From Hyphomicrobiales bacterium (GTDB taxonomy: Bacteria > Pseudomonadota > Alphaproteobacteria > Rhizobiales > Aestuariivirgaceae), in NCBI GenBank assembly GCA_027051995.1, contig JALUFY010000250.1, forward strand, positions 1 through 10,872: a stretch of DNA of 10,872 nucleotides, read 5' to 3'. Positions 7,355-10,872 of the stretch are shown in pieces; position 1 is the first letter of the stretch; each line of letters begins with the position of its first letter. The notes under the pieces were generated by a model. The model did not search any database, had not been told where the DNA came from, and worked only from the letters and a program-made list of their open reading frames with translations. The position numbers were made by a program, and so were the translations under genes.

Positions 7355-7368
7355 CTGGGCAGACCCAG
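7355..7368 (-). terminator. Weak hairpin in the 24-bp gap between convergent genes
   Basis: CTGGG (7355-7359) and CCCAG (7364-7368) flank a 4-base loop. Read on the ntrX strand, the stem is followed by TCTTTC, so it may act as a weak terminator for ntrX. On the other strand the following bases are C-rich. Five base pairs make this a tentative call. Confidence 0.35.
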
Positions 7369-7374
7369 CCCCCT

Positions 7375-8739
7375 TCAACTCAGTCCCAGGCCCTTGAGCT
7401 TGCGGTGCAGGGCGGAGCGTTCCATGCCGATGGCGGCGGCGGTGCGTGAGATGTTGCCGGAAAAGCGGGTCAGCTGGGCGGCGAGAAAGGCGCGCTCGAA
7501 GGCCTCGCGGGCCTCGCGCAATGGCAGGGCCATGAGGCGCTCCATGTCGAAGCCGCCGTCTCCCTCCGCCGTGGCGGGCTCTTCGCGCGGCAGCATGTCC
7601 GGGGTGATTTCGCCGCTTCCCTCCGCCCCGCACAGGATCATCAGCCGCTCGATGTAATTGCGCAGCTGGCGCACGTTACCCGGCCAGTCACGGGCCTGCA
7701 AAAGGGCGATGGCGTCCTCCGAGAGCCTGCGCGGCGGCTGGCCGGAGGCACGCGAATACTGCTCGATGAAATAATCCACGAGTTCGGGAATGTCCTCGCG
7801 CCGCTCGGCCAGAGACGGCACGCGCAGGGGCACCACGGCGAGACGGTGATAGAGATCCTCGCGGAAGGCCTTTTGCCGGATCAGCTCTTCCAGGTCGCGG
7901 CTCGAGGAGGAGACGATGCGCACATCCACCTTGACCGGGGTTTCGCCGCCCACACGCGGGAATGTCTGATCGACGAGAACGCGCAGCACCTTGCCCTGCG
8001 TCTCCAGCGGCATGTCGGAGACTTCGTCGATGTAAAGGGTGCCGCCGTGGGCCTCCTCCAGCTTGCCAACGACGCGGTGTCCGCCGTCCCTGGCCTCGAC
8101 GCCGAAAAGCTCCTCTTCCATGCGCTCCGGCGACAGGGCGGCGGCGGGCAGGATGACGAAGGGGCCGTCGCGCCGCGATGACCATTCATGCAGGGTGCGC
8201 GCCGTCAGCTCCTTGCCCGCGCCCATCGGGCCGGTGATGAGCACGCGCGAATTGGCCGGCGCGATCTTCTTCAGATCCTGGGCCAGACGGCGCACGGCGG
8301 GCGACGATCCGGCCATGCGCCACTGCCCGCCGGCGCGCTCCTTGAGATCGACGTTCTCGCGCCGCAGCCGCGATGTCTCCAGCGCCCGGTTGACCACCAG
8401 CACCAGACGGTCTGCCTTGAAGGGCTTTTCGATATAGTCGTAAGCCCCCTTCTTGATGGCCGCCACGGCGGTTTCGATATTGCCGTGACCGGAGATGATG
8501 ACCACCGGCAGATCGGGGTGCTCGGCCTTGACGGCCTCCAGCAGCTCCAGGCCATCCAGGCGCGAGCCCTGCAACCAGATATCCAGCACGATCAGCGCCG
8601 GGCGGCGCTCCCTGATGGCGGCCAGCGCCGAGGTGCTGTCATGGGCCAGACGCGGCTCGAAGCCCTCGTCTTCCAGGATGCCGCCGATCAGCTCGCGGAT
8701 ATCGGCTTCGTCGTCAACGATGAGTATGTCCGCACTCAT
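7375..8739 (-). CDS. ntrX: Nitrogen assimilation response regulator NtrX
   Basis: Response regulator phosphorylated by NtrY and involved in nitrogen metabolism and redox or envelope responses in Alphaproteobacteria. The 454 residues comprise three domains. The receiver has Asp9-Asp10, phospho-acceptor Asp53, Ser83 and Lys105. The AAA+ domain has Walker A GPMGAGKE (170-177) and Walker B GGTLYIDE (232-239). The C-terminal Fis-like helix-turn-helix is near 415-454. The GAFTGA loop of sigma54 activators is absent: residues 213-228 read GVEARDGGHRVVGKLE, as is known for NtrX of this class. It is therefore unlikely to activate RpoN holoenzyme and probably acts at sigma70 promoters. Its ATG overlaps the ntrY stop (ATGA, 8739-8736), implying translational coupling. 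The usual hfq/hflX genes do not follow it here. Confidence 0.96.
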   Translation of the reverse strand: MSADILIVDDEADIRELIGGILEDEGFEPRLAHDSTSALAAIRERRPALIVLDIWLQGSRLDGLELLEAVKAEHPDLPVVIISGHGNIETAVAAIKKGAYDYIEKPFKADRLVLVVNRALETSRLRRENVDLKERAGGQWRMAGSSPAVRRLAQDLKKIAPANSRVLITGPMGAGKELTARTLHEWSSRRDGPFVILPAAALSPERMEEELFGVEARDGGHRVVGKLEEAHGGTLYIDEVSDMPLETQGKVLRVLVDQTFPRVGGETPVKVDVRIVSSSSRDLEELIRQKAFREDLYHRLAVVPLRVPSLAERREDIPELVDYFIEQYSRASGQPPRRLSEDAIALLQARDWPGNVRQLRNYIERLMILCGAEGSGEITPDMLPREEPATAEGDGGFDMERLMALPLREAREAFERAFLAAQLTRFSGNISRTAAAIGMERSALHRKLKGLGLS

Positions 8740-10872
8740 GATTTCGCGCCCTCTTTTCGTGGGGTCTTGTTCGTTTCCGCCGCCGTCTCTTCCAGCGGCC
8801 TTTCATGGGCCTGCATGGCCATGCTCAGCACCAGGGTCATCATCGCGCCGCTTCCTTCCGGCGCATCATCCAAGCGGATTTCGCCGCCGTGCTCTTCCAT
8901 GATGCGCTTGACGATGGCCAGCCCCAGCCCCGTGCCCTTGGAGCGGGTGGTCATGTAAGGCTCGGTGAGGCGGCGGCGGTCCTTTTTCGGCAGCCCCCTG
9001 CCATTGTCGGTGACGCGGATGAAGGCCTTTTCGCCTTCGGTGAAGACCTCCACCCGGATATGGCCGGGCGGCTCGGGGGCCTCTTCCAGCCGGGCCTCGA
9101 TGGATTCGCGGGCGTTCTTGACCAGATTGGTCAGCGCCTGGGTGATCAGCCGCCGGTCGAAGGCGAAGACGAGGGGCTCGTCCGGCAGCGTCATCTCGAA
9201 GCGCACGTCATCGCTGCTGACCCTTTGCAACAGCAGAGCCTCCTTGACCACCTGCACAAGATCATTGGGCTCCATATGGGCGGCGGGCATGCGGGCGAAG
9301 GAGGAGAATTCATCCACCATGCGGCCGATATCGCCCACCTGGCGGATGATTGTGTCCGTGCATTGCTCGAAGATTTCCGGCTTGTTGGTGATTTCGCGCC
9401 TGTAGCGCCGTTTCAGGCGCTCCGCCGAGAGCTGGATGGGGGTCAGCGGATTCTTGATCTCGTGGGCGATGCGCCGGGCGATATCGGCCCATGCGGCGGT
9501 GCGCTGGGCCGAAAGCAGTTCAGTGATGTCGTCAAAGGTAATGACATGGCCGAACACCTGCCCCTCTTCGCGCTCGGTGGTGACGCGCAGCAGGAAGGCG
9601 CGCTCCTCCTCGCCCGCGTGGCGGGTGATGTGCTGTTCGGCGAAACCGGACTTTCTGGTCCGCGCGCTGGCGAAGACCGGAGCGAACTCCGGCAATACTT
9701 CGGCCAGCGGCCTGCCCACCAGATCCGTCTTGCGCATTCCCAGCAGTTGCAGGGCCGAGCGGTTGGCGAGTGTTATGCGGCCAGCCTGATCCAGGCCGAT
9801 GACGCCCGCCGAGGCCCCGGCCAGAACCGCCTCGGTGAAGCGCCTGCGCTGATCGAGCTTGTGATAGGCGTCGAGCAGCTCGGCGCGCTGTGATTTCAGC
9901 TGGCTGGTCATCTGGTTGAAGGCGCGCAGCAGGGTGCGGATATCTCCGGAGGCGCGCTCTTCAGGCACCTTGATGTCGAAATTGCCGCGCGAAACCTGCC
10001 GGGCGCCGCGAATGAGGCCGACAACCGGCTCCACCAGCCTGTCGGCGAACCACAGGCCGAACCAGATGGCCGCCAGCAGAAAGATGAAGGTGACCGAGGC
10101 ATACATGAGCGCGAAGGTGACCTGCAGGCCGAAGCGCTGCTGCTTGAGAGAGGCGAACTCGTCGCGCTCGCGGCGCGCCTTGACCAGCTGCTTGAGCACG
10201 TCCTTGTTGACGATGCGGTAAATGTAGAGATAACGGTCGCCGAGATTGTCGAGCTTCTTCAGGGCGCGGATGATGTTGTCGCCCGGCCCCGGCCCCATGA
10301 CCAGCGCCTTGCCTTTGGCGGCGGCGTCAAAGGCGGCGGGCGGCGGCGGGCGGAATACGATCTTGTCGTTGGCGCGCGCCATGACGTCGAGACGCCTGTT
10401 CTTGCGGTCGATGATGAAGATGGCTGGCAGGCCGCGCACCGCCGCCAGCATGGCGACGCGGCGGATGAAGGTGCGCCGGTCGGTATCGAAGAGCTTGCGG
10501 TTGGCCTCGATGTCGCTGGAAATGCCGGAGAGGTCCAGACGCGCCAAGTCGGTCTTTTCCTGAATGTAGGTCTGGGCGACATTGACGGCCCTGTCGACAA
10601 TGGACTGGGTGCGCTGGGAGAACCATGCGTCAAGGCCGCGATTGAGTGTTACGGAAGCGAAAATGGCCACGATGACCGCCGGAATGGCGGCGAACAGCGA
10701 AAGCATGGTGACGATGCGCCCATGCAGCCCGGAGCCGGCGATGTGGCGCCGCCGCGCCCTGATCAGCAGGATGATCTGCCAGCCGATGAGAATCATCATC
10801 AGCACCACCAGCCCGGCATTGAGCGTCAGCAGCGTGGTGACGATGCGCGGCTCCGGCCTGATGGGGGTGAGC
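8736..10872 (-). CDS. ntrY: Nitrogen regulation sensor histidine kinase NtrY, 5'-truncated by window edge
   Basis: Membrane sensor kinase that phosphorylates NtrX. The frame is open to the right edge, with 711 residues visible. The first visible stretch (LTPIRPEPRIVTTLL) is typical of NtrY shortly after its true start, so little is missing. Numbering from an in-frame GTG at 10808: membrane helices lie just before residue 16, at 33-55 and at 230-254, with a periplasmic region of about 170 residues between the last two. HAMP covers about 255-310 and PAS about 320-435. The DHp helix has AHEIKNPLTPI with His449 (codon 9464-9462). The ATPase has the N box LVKNARES (562-569), G1 VTDNGRGLP and G2 GTGLGLAIV. 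The gene presumably follows ntrB-ntrC outside the window, but that is not visible. The stop overlaps the ntrX start by four bases. Confidence 0.96.
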   Translation of the reverse strand, partial: LTPIRPEPRIVTTLLTLNAGLVVLMMILIGWQIILLIRARRRHIAGSGLHGRIVTMLSLFAAIPAVIVAIFASVTLNRGLDAWFSQRTQSIVDRAVNVAQTYIQEKTDLARLDLSGISSDIEANRKLFDTDRRTFIRRVAMLAAVRGLPAIFIIDRKNRRLDVMARANDKIVFRPPPPAAFDAAAKGKALVMGPGPGDNIIRALKKLDNLGDRYLYIYRIVNKDVLKQLVKARRERDEFASLKQQRFGLQVTFALMYASVTFIFLLAAIWFGLWFADRLVEPVVGLIRGARQVSRGNFDIKVPEERASGDIRTLLRAFNQMTSQLKSQRAELLDAYHKLDQRRRFTEAVLAGASAGVIGLDQAGRITLANRSALQLLGMRKTDLVGRPLAEVLPEFAPVFASARTRKSGFAEQHITRHAGEEERAFLLRVTTEREEGQVFGHVITFDDITELLSAQRTAAWADIARRIAHEIKNPLTPIQLSAERLKRRYRREITNKPEIFEQCTDTIIRQVGDIGRMVDEFSSFARMPAAHMEPNDLVQVVKEALLLQRVSSDDVRFEMTLPDEPLVFAFDRRLITQALTNLVKNARESIEARLEEAPEPPGHIRVEVFTEGEKAFIRVTDNGRGLPKKDRRRLTEPYMTTRSKGTGLGLAIVKRIMEEHGGEIRLDDAPEGSGAMMTLVLSMAMQAHERPLEETAAETNKTPRKEGAKS

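Noticed and set aside
8805..9893. 362-codon plus-strand open frame
   Set aside because: It is antisense to the kinase core of ntrY, which has all expected motifs in the other strand.

Overview
The window looks like a chromosomal stretch from a GC-rich alphaproteobacterium. The clearest signs are a glnB-glnA pair next to a divergent NAD(P)H-hydrate repair gene, and an ntrY-ntrX pair whose NtrX lacks the sigma54-contacting GAFTGA loop, as is usual in Alphaproteobacteria. The genus cannot be named from the sequence. Codon use looks uniform. I see no rRNA, tRNA, CRISPR array, insertion sequence or phage gene.

Left part (1-2983): on the minus strand is the N-terminal portion of a bifunctional NAD(P)H-hydrate epimerase/dehydratase (nnr), cut by the left edge. 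Its last 49 visible bases form a perfect 19-bp inverted repeat, which is either a real hairpin or a fold-back artefact. Divergent from it are glnB (PII signalling protein, GTG start) and glnA (type I glutamine synthetase). A good -24/-12 sigma54 promoter lies before glnB, and a textbook terminator follows glnA.

Middle part (2984-7350, all plus strand): a type II haloacid dehalogenase-like HAD hydrolase, whose leader holds two interleaved 6-bp stems; a YqhA/UPF0114 membrane protein; a tight two-gene unit of an unusual small sigma-70-family factor and an APC-family permease; and a HAD-IIB (Cof-like) phosphatase.

Right part (7375-10872, minus strand): ntrY (sensor kinase, N-terminus cut by the right edge) and ntrX (response regulator), joined by an ATGA overlap. 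They converge on the HAD-IIB gene across 24 bp.

The nitrogen genes make biological sense together. PII reports nitrogen and carbon status, glutamine synthetase carries out assimilation, and NtrY/NtrX is a two-component system linked to nitrogen and redox or envelope state. Most of the window is core housekeeping content. The least explained unit is the sigma factor-permease pair, and the non-coding structures at 1-49, 848-864 and 2995-3024 are the other items worth checking.
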